The notes: generated by a model from the sequence alone, not told the origin. Positions 51,512-61,013 are shown, counted from the first letter of the stretch. The stretch: DNA of 64,000 nucleotides from Fen731 sp964481885 (GCA_964481885.1 CAYZUS010000002.1:81594-145593); one strand, 5' to 3'. Numbers and translations are program-made.

Positions 51512-52705
51512 TTACAGGTAGTTTGCCGGATTCTGCGGCTGCCCATTTATCCTTACTTCAAAATGCAGATGATTTCCTGTGGAATATCCTGTGCTTCCAA
51601 CATAGCCTATTGTCTGCCCTTTTTCCACGTATTGCCCCGCTGCTACATTAAACCCTGAGAGGTGCGCATAAAATGTGGCAACTCCTCCGCCATGGTATAC
51701 AAGCAAAGAATAGCCATATCCCCCATCATACTCTGCAGTTATAACCTGACCAGAGTCAGCAGCAATAACCGGAGTACCACCAGGAGCATATATGTCCATT
51801 CCGTTATGCATTCTTGTATTGCCTGATGCTTTGCTTGTCCTTAAACCGAATCTTGAAGAAATTTTGCCGTTAGTCGGCCAGAGAAATTTTCCTGTTGGCG
51901 CAACCCCGGTCTTATAGTCTTTCAGTATATTTGTAACTTCGTTCTCCTTTGCTGTCAACTGATTTTCCATGGCAATCAAAGCATCCTTATTTGCCTTTGC
52001 CTCGGAAAACAGATCCACTTTTTCGTTATAAATATCCTCAATTTCCCTTTTTTTATTTACCGACATTTCAAGCAGCTTCTCTATGCTGTCTCTTTTACTC
52101 TTCTGTTCTTCCATAAGGCTTAGTGTGCTTTCATTAAGAGACAGAAGCCTCAACTTTTTATCCTTTATGTCCGTTACAGCATCGGCGTCCTGTTTTAAAA
52201 GCAGTCCCATAATCTTATACCGCGAGATAAATTCAATAAAATCCTGTGATCTTAAAATAATATTGATTATGTCCCGGTTATCCTTCTTGTACATTTCTGC
52301 CAATATTACATTTAGAATATCGTTTTTCTCTTTTAGCTGGCTTTCCAGTTGCTGCAATTCCTGTTCATTCTGCACAACTAAAATAGTGGTCCTGTCAACA
52401 GCCTGTTTGGCCTCGGCGGCTTTAATATTCAGTTCATCAAGCTCGGACAATGAAGACAGTAATTTTGTTTCCACTTGCTGGACCTGCGCTGAATAAGCAT
52501 CCTGCTCTTTTTGTGCCTGTTCGATTTTTTTGTGTGTTTCCTCTTTGTCTATCCTTATTTGTTCAAGTGTGCCAGGTTCAGCATAAATTGAATCGGGGTA
52601 TCTGTAAAAACAGACATATGAAAACATCAGTGGAAAAGTTAAGATGGCAGCAAAAATCAAAAAACTTGTGGATTTAAATATTTTTTTTATTATTGTTCCT
52701 AACAT
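51512..52705 (-). CDS. Murein hydrolase activator/endopeptidase, coiled coil plus M23 (LytM) domain
   Basis: About 397 residues. One N-terminal membrane helix (STSFLIFAAILTFPLMFSYV), a long coiled coil (about 45-260, rich in Glu/Lys/Gln with heptads) and a C-terminal M23 domain. The zinc motifs are MHNGMDIYAPGGTPV (HxxxD), YAHLSG and NHLHFEVR (HxH), all present, so the enzyme should be catalytically active against peptidoglycan cross-bridges. The layout equals EnvC/PcsB-type proteins that act at division sites, often with FtsEX. ATG at 52705 is preferred over TTG at 52711; neither has a strong ribosome site. Confidence 0.92.
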   Translation of the reverse strand: MLGTIIKKIFKSTSFLIFAAILTFPLMFSYVCFYRYPDSIYAEPGTLEQIRIDKEETHKKIEQAQKEQDAYSAQVQQVETKLLSSLSELDELNIKAAEAKQAVDRTTILVVQNEQELQQLESQLKEKNDILNVILAEMYKKDNRDIINIILRSQDFIEFISRYKIMGLLLKQDADAVTDIKDKKLRLLSLNESTLSLMEEQKSKRDSIEKLLEMSVNKKREIEDIYNEKVDLFSEAKANKDALIAMENQLTAKENEVTNILKDYKTGVAPTGKFLWPTNGKISSRFGLRTSKASGNTRMHNGMDIYAPGGTPVIAADSGQVITAEYDGGYGYSLLVYHGGGVATFYAHLSGFNVAAGQYVEKGQTIGYVGSTGYSTGNHLHFEVRINGQPQNPANYL

Positions 52706-52848
52706 AGGCAAAGGCAGCTTTTTTTAAAAATAAAACTGGTTTAAAGCATAAAGAAATTACTTTATAATTTCATGATTTATTCTTTGAAATCCCCCGGAAT
52801 GGCCTTTATTTTCAAAGGCTGATTTCAACAGATCGCTATATAATATCG

Positions 52849-53217
52849 TTATATAATAATATTTTCCACAAACTGAACTTTTAATCCATCCGGATCCAAT
52901 ATATAGAAAAATTTAATACTGGGATTTGGCTGAAATGGCCCACTGTGAATTTTTATTTCTCTTTCTTCCAAAAGGGCCATCATTTTATCGACTGATTCTA
53001 CTACAAATCCTATAGAAATATCATGTCCAAAGTTTACTTCACTGCTTTTATTATTGCACTTAAGCTCCAGCTTTGTTTCATCGTCGCCGAGAAAAACAAT
53101 CTCGACATCCGGCCCGGAGTTAAATCTTCTTTTTACCGGGAGCTTAACTACTTCCTGATAAAACTTTAAAGATTCTTCCAAATTTTTAACATTTACCGTT
53201 ACCCAGCAAAATTTCAT
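52849..53217 (-). CDS. Glyoxalase/VOC superfamily protein
   Basis: 122 residues with the paired beta-alpha-beta-beta-beta modules of the vicinal oxygen chelate fold. MKFCWVTVNVKNLEESLKFY opens the first module and DPDGLKVQFVEN closes the second. Possible metal ligands are few: the Glu in LELK and the C-terminal Glu. Members include glyoxalases, dioxygenases and antibiotic-binding proteins, so function is not predictable. AAAGGTAA lies before the ATG. Single gene. Confidence 0.87.
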   Translation of the reverse strand: MKFCWVTVNVKNLEESLKFYQEVVKLPVKRRFNSGPDVEIVFLGDDETKLELKCNNKSSEVNFGHDISIGFVVESVDKMMALLEEREIKIHSGPFQPNPSIKFFYILDPDGLKVQFVENIII

Positions 53218-53324
53218 TATTTACCTTTCTTCTGAAAGTAAAAATACAGTTTGTTATTCAGGCATTATATTATATTAGATCCAAATAAAATATGCTTAAG
53301 CCTGCAGCAAGATAAAATTTTGTT

Positions 53325-54692
53325 TTAACTTCCAAAGTCAAAATAATTTAATTTTATGTAAAATAAGCTTTTATCATTTGTATTGGTTCTTAATTCAGGC
53401 TCAAAGTCTGCCGGTCCGCCTGAGTCCAGCTCCAGAACATAGCCAGGTATGCTTGTTTTAAAATAATCTATTGATCTTTTGTTTAGCACATAAGTTCCTG
53501 TTTTTTCTTCACCCTGCCCTAATTTTTGCAATTCTTCCATGGTTACCAAGTCTGCTTCTGAATACTCCATGGCAAAAGACATTGCATCCAGGATATTTGG
53601 AGACATGTTTAGTTTTTTGCCTTTTGATGATGACAGCAAAGAATAAGATATATTGTCTTCTTTGGACAAAAAAGAGTTTAAGTTTATGTCAAAACCATCA
53701 CCGCAATTATTTCCTATTCTTTTAAATATAAAGTTTTCCTTCAGCGGTACCATGGTTTCAAATAGCTCAAGGGCAGAAAGTTTTTCAACTTTTTTTGACG
53801 AATACAGGACAAGATAGGAGGAACTATTCTCATGGCCATTTGAGAAAAAATATATACAACTGTATTTTTTTAGAAGCTCCTTAAAATATCCTAATATTTC
53901 TTCCTTGGTTTTATCTGTTTTAATATTTTCCGTTTCTCCGTACGCTCTGGCATTATTTAATTCTTCTATAAAGTCAGAGAGATAGGGGTACACCCCTGTC
54001 GTTTTCCAACCCTCATCTATCTGGTCCATTGTTAAATTTGTTCCTGAATCAAACGCAGAACCATCTTTATATGAAATTATAAAATAAGGAAGGTTGTGGT
54101 TATCTGCAATAAATGCTGAAAACCCTGTTGCGGTGTCTTCTATATTGTTGGTAAGAATAAAAGCAATTGAATTATCATTTACCGGGTCCGTTACATTTTT
54201 GACATAATCATCAATGGTTTCTTTATCATAATTTTTAAGGATGTCATATAGTTTGACAAAACCAAAATCCTGCAAAGCTGTTTTTCTATCCAATAACAAA
54301 TCTGCATGGCCAAGATTATTAAAGAAGTCAATTGCTTCAATTGCTTTTTCGTCATTTAGTACTGCCTCTTTATATTTTTTATTTGAAATTGATTCTATTT
54401 TATCTCTTAAATCGCCTGAATACCGGGTTTCTATCCAGTTTAATTTTTCTTCCACCGGATCAGGGGTTTCAACAATGGCAGTTTCAGACAATCCTTCCTG
54501 TGTCGTTTTGATAGCTGTTGTTGTTTCAGAAAATCCTTCCTGCTTTGCTTCGGCAGCTGATTTTATGTCAGGAGAAGCTTCTGCAGTAGTTTCAGAAGAC
54601 GTTTTTACCCTGGTTTCTGCCGCAATTTTGCAGGAAAGTAAAAAAAGAATAAAAAATACAGCCAATATGATAAGGGATAATTTTTTAATCAT
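53325..54692 (-). CDS. Large lipoprotein of unknown function
   Basis: 455 residues. The lipobox LLSC gives Cys21. A linker of SETT/AEAKQEG-type units (about 25-80) contains an imperfect repeat (QEGFSETTTAIKTTQEGLSE). A globular domain of about 370 residues follows, with DNHNLPYFIISYKDGSAF, YSCIYFFSNGHENSSSYLV and a C-terminal LNKRSIDYFKTSIPGY. I recognise no family. A surface-attached binding or enzyme role is possible. It lies between the VOC protein gene and the amidase gene, same strand. Confidence 0.6.
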   Translation of the reverse strand: MIKKLSLIILAVFFILFLLSCKIAAETRVKTSSETTAEASPDIKSAAEAKQEGFSETTTAIKTTQEGLSETAIVETPDPVEEKLNWIETRYSGDLRDKIESISNKKYKEAVLNDEKAIEAIDFFNNLGHADLLLDRKTALQDFGFVKLYDILKNYDKETIDDYVKNVTDPVNDNSIAFILTNNIEDTATGFSAFIADNHNLPYFIISYKDGSAFDSGTNLTMDQIDEGWKTTGVYPYLSDFIEELNNARAYGETENIKTDKTKEEILGYFKELLKKYSCIYFFSNGHENSSSYLVLYSSKKVEKLSALELFETMVPLKENFIFKRIGNNCGDGFDINLNSFLSKEDNISYSLLSSSKGKKLNMSPNILDAMSFAMEYSEADLVTMEELQKLGQGEEKTGTYVLNKRSIDYFKTSIPGYVLELDSGGPADFEPELRTNTNDKSLFYIKLNYFDFGS

Positions 54693-54925
54693 ATTTGTAA
54701 ATCTCTTTATATTTAAATTTCTCTGATTATACCAATAAAATGCCTTTTGATACCAAAAAATACGGGCATCTATTGTGCTGTCAGGAATAAATATCCCGGT
54801 TATTTCTCAAAATGCCAAAAAAACGAAAAAAAGATGCTTGCCGGGCTGCAAAAAATTAAGTGAATTTTTTAAGTATTTTAGAAGAAAACGGATCTTCGGA
54901 AGTAATTAATTCCTGCAGGTAATTA

Positions 54926-56671
54926 CTATTTATAATCACTTCCAAGAACAATGGTAATGTCTACATTATCGACATTATTGGATGATTTTAAAATCTCCGC
55001 TGCCCCAATGGATTTCTTTAAATCTGCTGCAACATTATCTATGCCGGCCTTTGTAGTAAAAACGATAATCCTGGTTTTCTTATAATTGAAACTATCTGCA
55101 TTTTTTGTTTCAGTGATTTTAATTATACTTTTATTGTTGCCGAGGGCCGATTCAATTTTGACCCTGGCTAAAGCTGCAATACCCTGGGTCCCCTGCCCAT
55201 TTAAAATATTTAAAAAGATTAATTCTGAATTATCACTGGCAGTGCCTGCATTGGCTTCTGTTACAGTGGCGGGCGAGTAATCTTTTCCAACTACTATGAC
55301 TATGTCAGAATCCTGGGAAGTTCCACTCTGTGTTGTAATAACTCCAACTTTTAATATGCTTTTTATTTCTTCGGCAGCTTTTGCAATTCCAGTGTCTTTG
55401 GACTTACAAATAATCTGTGTATTTTTATTGTTATAGCTATTAGCATCAGCAACAACAGGTACATTGTACTTATTTTTGCCGCCTGAATATTTTATGCCTT
55501 TTAATAATTCAGATACTTTTGCTGCTATTCCCTTAACGCCGGCGCCGTTTAGAACAGACAAATTAAAAACGGTTTCAAACTCAGATTCTTTGTTCCCTGC
55601 AACTGTATTTTCTGAGGTATTACTATCAATTTTCCCTGTATAAATGTATCCATCCTGGATGTATTTTTTAACCAGGTTTTTAAACTCATCCGATGACAGA
55701 AACCGGTTAAGTACGGTATTTCTGTCCAGCACTTTAAGCTGACTTAACCAATAGGCCGCCCCACTTAAATCAGATTCCCTATCCAGTACAGCTTCATATA
55801 AAACATCCACATATTGTGTGTTATTTAAGTTTCTGCTCTTGAACTTTTTGCCGGTGACAATATCCCTGATTACGTCTTCATGGGAAATTTCTCCCACAGC
55901 CAATTTGTCGGCCCAGATATCTATAGTTGCCTGGTCGGGATCTGTAGCAAGACATCTTTGATATACCCTCTTTACGAATGCTCTTGCGGAAGCAAGTTCT
56001 TTGGCACTTAAAATATTTTTTCCGGTTGCCTTCAGATATTCAACGATCCCGTTATAAATTCCTGTTGCAATTTTATCCCGGAAATTTTCATCCTTTAATT
56101 CAGCCTCTTCGTTGGGATTGCACATAAATACCCCTTCAATTAAAGCTGATACCATTTTTGTATTCCTGAGCACTTTAAAATTGGAAGATTTCACACCCCT
56201 GTTAACAGTGCCTATCTGTTCAATTGTCCTTGCATTTACGTAATTTGCAAGCATACTGCCGGAAGAAGACTGACCGAAATAAAAAGTCTGAGTTCCGTTC
56301 ATGTCAGCAGAAGGGTGAGAATTATTGTGGACGCTAATAAATAAATCCACATTATTTGAATTGACAAAATCAGTTATTTCATCGATGGAATGGTTAATAT
56401 CGCTTTCACGGGTTAATATTACCTTAAATCCGGAGTCGGCGAGTTTGTTTTTTAATCTAAGTGAGATATCAAGATTAACATCCTTCTCCTTTAAACCAGT
56501 CGGTCCGGTTGTCCCGCGGTCCTTTCCGCCGTGGCCCGGATCTATACAGATTAGGATTTTTGAACTATCGTCAGCATAGACACTTTTAATTCCCGGAATA
56601 AAAAAAGATGCAGCCAGAATTATAAAAGTTAAAAATATTGAGCAGAATAACCTTAGTTTGCTTCTTATCAT
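54926..56671 (-). CDS. N-acetylmuramoyl-L-alanine amidase with DUF4214 and two LytR C-terminal domains
   Basis: 581 residues. A signal peptide (to about 33) is followed by an Amidase_3 domain with zinc ligands His47 (IDPGHGG), Glu62 and His115 (SVHNNS), and catalytic Glu179 (LIEGVF). A DUF4214 domain (about 230-337, FVKRVYQRCLATDPDQ, EFKNLVKKY) and two LytR_C domains (about 366-460 and 488-580, LSVLNGAGVKGIA and LNILNGQGTQGIA) follow. It cleaves the amide between MurNAc and the stem peptide in the cell wall. The extra domains probably bind wall polymers. The amidase-DUF4214-double LytR_C order is unusual. Confidence 0.9.
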   Translation of the reverse strand: MIRSKLRLFCSIFLTFIILAASFFIPGIKSVYADDSSKILICIDPGHGGKDRGTTGPTGLKEKDVNLDISLRLKNKLADSGFKVILTRESDINHSIDEITDFVNSNNVDLFISVHNNSHPSADMNGTQTFYFGQSSSGSMLANYVNARTIEQIGTVNRGVKSSNFKVLRNTKMVSALIEGVFMCNPNEEAELKDENFRDKIATGIYNGIVEYLKATGKNILSAKELASARAFVKRVYQRCLATDPDQATIDIWADKLAVGEISHEDVIRDIVTGKKFKSRNLNNTQYVDVLYEAVLDRESDLSGAAYWLSQLKVLDRNTVLNRFLSSDEFKNLVKKYIQDGYIYTGKIDSNTSENTVAGNKESEFETVFNLSVLNGAGVKGIAAKVSELLKGIKYSGGKNKYNVPVVADANSYNNKNTQIICKSKDTGIAKAAEEIKSILKVGVITTQSGTSQDSDIVIVVGKDYSPATVTEANAGTASDNSELIFLNILNGQGTQGIAALARVKIESALGNNKSIIKITETKNADSFNYKKTRIIVFTTKAGIDNVAADLKKSIGAAEILKSSNNVDNVDITIVLGSDYK

Positions 56672-56978
56672 TTCTACTGTATTGCTACGGGCTTTATAAT
56701 TATAAATATAATTTTAGAGCCAAATATTACTACAAATCTATTAATACGTTGTACTGATAATATTTACATATAAATACAAGGTTGTCAACATTTCAGGTTT
56801 TTACAGATTTTTAGTGTCCTCTAAAAGCTGATATTGAATTATGTGGAGTTATCCTGTGAGCCTGGTCATGAACTCGAAATGATTGAATTATAAAATAAAA
56901 TGTATTATTATTTATGCAAATTTCGTAAGTTTTTTATGCAAATATATTAACAGATGGAAATTTATTTTACAAAGCTTT
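56672..56978. other. Divergent intergenic region
   Basis: Lies between the amidase gene and the sugar kinase gene. AT-rich; an AATACGTTGTA segment near 56741 resembles a LacI-type half-site arrangement, but nothing is firm. Confidence 0.35.
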
Positions 56979-58457
56979 ATGAGTAAATATTTTTTGACAA
57001 TAGACCTGGGCACAACTAATGTTAAAATTGGACTGTTTAACCTTGAGCTTGATGAGGTGGCCATAACCTCTTTAAAAGTTGATTATCTTTCTTCAAATGA
57101 ATTTATGGAATTCAGCGCAGAATATTACTGGAACTTGTGCAAAGAGGGAGTAAGAAATGTTGCAGGCATCTCAAAAATAAATCCCATGGACATTATTTCT
57201 ATTTCTTTAACAGGCCAGGCCGAGTCTTTGGTGTTTCTTGACGATGATAATTATCCTCTTGGAAATGCTATTTCCTGGATGGATAACCGGTCCGTTGATG
57301 AGTGTGAGCTTTTAAAGAGCCATTTTGATAACAAACATGCTTATGAAATAACCGGGCTTCCTGATTTAATAACCACCTGGCCGGCAACCAAAATGCTGTG
57401 GATAAAAAATAATAAAAAGGATGTTTTTAAAAGAGTAAAAAAATATCTTCTCATAAAGGATTACATAGCTTTTAAATTTACCGGAAAATTTGTCAGCGAG
57501 TTTTCTGTATCCAATTTTACTTATTATTTTGATATAAGAAAAAAAATTTTTTGGACCGATATTCTTAACTTTATTGGTGTCGACCCGGGCCAGCTGCCGG
57601 AACTTTTGGAGCCATGCACCGATATTGGAAATTTAAAAAATGATGTAATTAAGGAGCTAAACTTATCCAAAGATGTAACATTAAATATTGGCATGCTTGA
57701 TCACTTTGCAGGCATGGCAGGATCAGGCATTACGGGACCGGGCCAGATCAGTGAGACCACCGGAACAGTACTTGCAGTGACAACCATAGTAAACAAGCCC
57801 GATAAAAGTCACTTCCCCATACCCTGTCATTGCGGACCCTTTAATACTTATGTCCTTTTACCGGTTTGTGAAAGCGGTGGAATATGCCTTGAGTGGTTTA
57901 AAGACAATTTTTATCCAGAAGATAATTTCAGCACATTAGACAAGTTAATGGAAGCAGCATGCCTGGAGGGAACATCCAGCCCTCCAATATTTCTGCCATA
58001 TATTATTGGAACCAATTCACCGGAATTTAACCAGAATGTTTCCGGCGGGTTTTATGGTTTAAGAATTGGCCATAAAAAAATTGATTTTGCAATTTCAATT
58101 CTTGAAGGCATTGCATTTCTTCTCAAAAAAAATATAGATTACCTGGAAAGCAGGAACATAAAAGCGGATAATATTATTTCTTTGGGAGGAGCAGCAAAAT
58201 CAAACTTCTGGAATCAGATTAAAGCTAATATCATAAAAAAAGATATTATTGTTCCTTCATATAAAGAAGTGTCATCTTTTGGTGCAGCAGCCATAGGGTT
58301 TGCAGGATATAACAATACCACCATCGATGATAAATTTATTAAATCACATATGACATATTCAACTTTTAAACCGGATGTTAAGTCTTTCCAGCATTACGAC
58401 AGGTCATATAAAAAGTTTTGTGATTTATATGACTGCGTAAAAAATTTTTCTGCATAA
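56979..58457 (+). CDS. FGGY-family carbohydrate kinase (xylulokinase-like)
   Basis: 492 residues from the ATG at 56979; the frame is open further upstream but the family begins at FLTIDLGTTNVKIGLF (phosphate 1 loop). Other marks are SLTGQAESLVFLD, ISWMDNRS, MLDHFAGMAGSGITGPG (catalytic Asp region), ETTGT and IISLGGAAKSNFWNQ with SFGAAAIG near the end. It transfers phosphate from ATP to a sugar or polyol in the cytoplasm. A LacI regulator follows 14 bp downstream. No isomerase or aldolase gene survives nearby; only remnants follow, so the pathway may be reduced. Confidence 0.9.
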   Translation: MSKYFLTIDLGTTNVKIGLFNLELDEVAITSLKVDYLSSNEFMEFSAEYYWNLCKEGVRNVAGISKINPMDIISISLTGQAESLVFLDDDNYPLGNAISWMDNRSVDECELLKSHFDNKHAYEITGLPDLITTWPATKMLWIKNNKKDVFKRVKKYLLIKDYIAFKFTGKFVSEFSVSNFTYYFDIRKKIFWTDILNFIGVDPGQLPELLEPCTDIGNLKNDVIKELNLSKDVTLNIGMLDHFAGMAGSGITGPGQISETTGTVLAVTTIVNKPDKSHFPIPCHCGPFNTYVLLPVCESGGICLEWFKDNFYPEDNFSTLDKLMEAACLEGTSSPPIFLPYIIGTNSPEFNQNVSGGFYGLRIGHKKIDFAISILEGIAFLLKKNIDYLESRNIKADNIISLGGAAKSNFWNQIKANIIKKDIIVPSYKEVSSFGAAAIGFAGYNNTTIDDKFIKSHMTYSTFKPDVKSFQHYDRSYKKFCDLYDCVKNFSA

Positions 58458-58471
58458 ATTAAAAAAATATT

Positions 58472-59482
58472 ATGGATAATAAAAATTCAATAAACATGAA
58501 GTTCATATCCGAACAGATGGGTGTCAATGTTTCTACCGTATCCAGGGCATTAAATAATGACCCTGCGATATCCCAGGAACTAAGAACAAAAATTATTGAG
58601 TTTTCATACAGCCATGGATATACAAAAAGAAAAAGCAAGGCAGACCATCTTCTTTATATAATAGACAAGAACTACTTTTCTTCTACAAGCCAGTTTTTTA
58701 ACAGGATCATAGAGGGCATAGAGGAAGAATCCAGAAAGCATAACTTCATTTTTAATTTTAATGCCTTAAGCTCTGACAAATACACGACAGACAATTTAAA
58801 TATAAACTTTAACAAAGTAGCAGGTGTAATAATTACCGGCTCCTACCATGATAATTTTATAATAGAAATAAAAAAGATGAACATTCCTGTAGTGCTTGTA
58901 GATTATTACCTTCCCACAGAAAATATAAACTCTATTTTAATTGACAACATTGATGGAATCATAACAGGAATCAAATATCTGTCATCACTTGGCCACAGGA
59001 AAATAGGATATCTTACAGGAGACTATAAAAATGATATCGGGAGCAATGACAGATTCCTGGGATACTTTCGTGCCCTTGAGATGTTTGGCCTCGAAAAAGA
59101 TGAAGGATTGATTATTAATTGTGATTTCAGTATAACCAGCGCATATGAATCCATGAAGAACTTTCTTAAAAATAATGATCCTTATCCTACAGCTTTAATG
59201 GCAGTAAACGATATGGTTGCAATTGGGGCCATGGAAGCCATTAAAGAATTTGGTTTAAAAATCCCTTATGACATAAGTATTTTAGGTTTTGATGACATCG
59301 CTCTGTCAAATGAAGTCATACCCAAGCTTTCAACAATGCACGTAAAGAAAAAAACCATGGGCAGGCTTGCAGTAAAAAGGCTGGTTAAAATATTAAAAAA
59401 TGAAGACCAGGTATTTACAAAGACAATATTAAGTCCTGAGTTATTGATAAGAGAATCCACTTCGGTACCCTTTATCAAATAA
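58472..59482 (+). CDS. LacI family transcriptional regulator
   Basis: 336 residues. HTH region MKFISEQMGVNVSTVSRALN (about 9-28), a hinge lacking the usual LxSxRT pattern (SYSHGYTKRKSKADHLLYI), then a sugar-binding-like effector domain with VVLVDYYLPT, LGHRKIGYLTGD, MAVNDMVAIGAMEAI and ISILGFDDIALSNEV. It lies 14 bp after the FGGY kinase gene on the same strand and probably controls that operon in response to its sugar. The unusual hinge may reduce dependence on the minor-groove contact. Confidence 0.92.
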   Translation: MDNKNSINMKFISEQMGVNVSTVSRALNNDPAISQELRTKIIEFSYSHGYTKRKSKADHLLYIIDKNYFSSTSQFFNRIIEGIEEESRKHNFIFNFNALSSDKYTTDNLNINFNKVAGVIITGSYHDNFIIEIKKMNIPVVLVDYYLPTENINSILIDNIDGIITGIKYLSSLGHRKIGYLTGDYKNDIGSNDRFLGYFRALEMFGLEKDEGLIINCDFSITSAYESMKNFLKNNDPYPTALMAVNDMVAIGAMEAIKEFGLKIPYDISILGFDDIALSNEVIPKLSTMHVKKKTMGRLAVKRLVKILKNEDQVFTKTILSPELLIRESTSVPFIK

Positions 59483-59604
59483 AATCTTTTAGCCATTAGG
59501 AAGGAGCAACTTGTCTTCTTACCAAGCTTATTTAGAAACCATGAGTAAGTTTTAAAATATTGAATGATTAAAGGAAAATAATTATCTTATTATACAAGGA
59601 GGAA

Positions 59605-59739
59605 TTGATAGAGGATATTGGTAAATTAGAATTAGTTGGAAAGGAAAAAGAAGAAGCAGTGCACAAATGCAAAAATATTGTTAATTCCTGGGGGCTGACC
59701 CTGCCGGATGTTTATGCGTGCTCTTTCCACTTTGTTTAA
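59605..59739 (+). pseudogene. Short gene remnant, N-terminal part of a sugar isomerase-like protein (uncertain)
   Basis: AAGGAGG at 59596-59602 leads into an open frame of 44 codons read from TTG (59605) or ATA (59608). It includes KCKNIVNSWGLTLPDVYACS and ends at TAA after FHFV. The WGLTLP segment recalls the N-terminus of D-lyxose isomerase-type cupins, but this is from memory and weak. A shift of frame at GTTTAAAAG would continue with VFQVLLIS. It lies after the kinase/LacI pair, where a downstream sugar-pathway gene would be expected, and is cut off by the channel gene on the other strand. Confidence 0.35.
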
Positions 59740-59757
59740 AAGTTTTTCAAGTTCTTC

Positions 59758-60627
59758 TTATAAGCCCAATATTTGGCTTTTTTTAGCCTTAAATTCTTCT
59801 TCAGTTATAATACCTTTATCCTTTAATTCAGCGAGCTTTTCCAGGGATGCCAGATCGCAGGACAGTTCTCCCTGCTTTTTATGCTGGATTTCCTCTATCA
59901 AACCTGAACTAATTATACCTGCAGGTATGGCAAACAGTCCAATGCCTGTAAGCGCAATAAATGAACTTAATATTTTACCTACAATGGTAATGGGGTAAAT
60001 ATCTCCGTATCCTACTGTTGTTATTGTCATAACTGCCCACCACATCGCACCAGGAATGCTGTAAAATTTTTCAGGCTGGGCCTCCTTTTCAAATTCAAAG
60101 ATTAAACTTGACGCAATTATAAGTAAAAGAAATACCACAAAGAATGTAATAATCAGCTCGGCTTTTTTCTTTTTTAATACTCTTCCCAGCATCTGCAAAG
60201 AATCTGAATATCTGGCGAATTTAAGTACCCTGAATACCCTTATCAGTCTGAGAACTCTTAAAAATCGTAAATCAATTGGAATTACCACTGGAAGGTAAAA
60301 GGGAAGAACTGCAAGCAGGTCGATAAGCGCCAAAGGACTAAAAATATATTTAATCCTGCCCTTTATTCTGCCTTTAAAAGGATCGTCCACATTGCATGTC
60401 CATAATCTAAGCAGGTATTCAATTGAAAATACTACCACTGATACAATTTCAACGAGGTAAAAGATGTGGGAATACTTCAGTGATAAAGTTTGTATGGAAT
60501 TTAAAATTATGGCAATTACATTTAAAAAAATAAGTACCATAAGCGAAATGTTAAAGATTTTACTTGGGATGTCATCAAGCCTGGCATCGAGGATATAGTG
60601 AATCCTTTGTTTAATTTTAAAATACAT
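59758..60627 (-). CDS. Voltage-gated potassium channel with C-terminal SHOCT domain
   Basis: 289 residues. Six-helix Kv-type channel subunit: S1-S3 (about 26-112), S4 with regularly spaced Arg in RFLRVLRLIRVFRVLKFAR (121-139), S5 (155-177), pore helix and selectivity filter TTVGYGD (203-209), S6 (216-242). The C-terminal LASLEKLAELKDKGIITEEE (259-278) is a SHOCT helix pair, often found in membrane-linked or oligomerising proteins. It forms a tetrameric K+ channel in the cytoplasmic membrane. Short N-terminus without T1 domain, as in bacterial Kv channels such as KvAP relatives. Single gene. Confidence 0.94.
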   Translation of the reverse strand: MYFKIKQRIHYILDARLDDIPSKIFNISLMVLIFLNVIAIILNSIQTLSLKYSHIFYLVEIVSVVVFSIEYLLRLWTCNVDDPFKGRIKGRIKYIFSPLALIDLLAVLPFYLPVVIPIDLRFLRVLRLIRVFRVLKFARYSDSLQMLGRVLKKKKAELIITFFVVFLLLIIASSLIFEFEKEAQPEKFYSIPGAMWWAVMTITTVGYGDIYPITIVGKILSSFIALTGIGLFAIPAGIISSGLIEEIQHKKQGELSCDLASLEKLAELKDKGIITEEEFKAKKSQILGL

Positions 60628-60660
60628 TTTTCTCCTTATTAATCCCCATAAAAACCTTTT

Positions 60661-60828
60661 TTAGCTTCTTCGCCTGGACTGCTCTATCCAGTCTTTTACC
60701 ATTAAGTGTGAAGGTGATTGCCTTACAAGTTTTTCTCAGTATCAACCTCAATGATTTTTTCAAAAAGATTGTCCGGATTTCTTTTGGCAAGTTCCTCCAC
60801 TGAATCCACACCTGCTTCACTCTCTTAT
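60661..60828 (-). pseudogene. Frameshifted fragment of a DUF4332 (helix-hairpin-helix) protein
   Basis: One minus-strand frame gives AGVDSVEELAKRNPDNLFEK and continues IIEVDTEKN. A shift of one base at an A-run then gives LVRQSPSHLMVKDWIEQSRR and a TAA at 60661. Joined, these match the C-terminus of DUF4332 proteins (GVDTVxELAQRNPxNL ... VRRLPSxxxVxxWVxQA). Stops and frame breaks also lie upstream, so the gene is decayed. A longer open frame on the same strand (60617-60820) is a shadow of it. Confidence 0.55.
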
Positions 60829-60927
60829 CGGTGTAAGTTTCTTTATTCTAAAGTAACAGCAGCTTCTTCCTTGGAGGCGTTATTTATTTGTTTGTAGGTT
60901 TGTCTGTGGAATATGCTTCCAATAATT

Positions 60928-60945
60928 AAAAAAGCCCTGCAGGGC
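60928..60945 (-). terminator. Orphan terminator-like hairpin
   Basis: GCCCTGCAGGGC (60934-60945) followed on the minus strand by six T. No minus-strand gene lies directly upstream of it; it could end a short transcript antisense to the leader of the 61091 gene or be left from a lost gene. Confidence 0.45.
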
Positions 60946-61013
60946 CAGTCTGGTAATCTACATTATCGCCTATAGATAAACAGTCCAGTACACACTGCAA
61001 TAAACACAAACCA

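Noticed and set aside
59509..59553. Fourteen-codon frame after an AAGGAG near 59500
   Set aside because: Too short and without recognisable content; only mentioned as a possible remnant.
60617..60820. 67-residue basic protein on the minus strand
   Set aside because: Overlaps the channel start, has no ribosome site, and runs in a frame different from the recognisable DUF4332 fragment.
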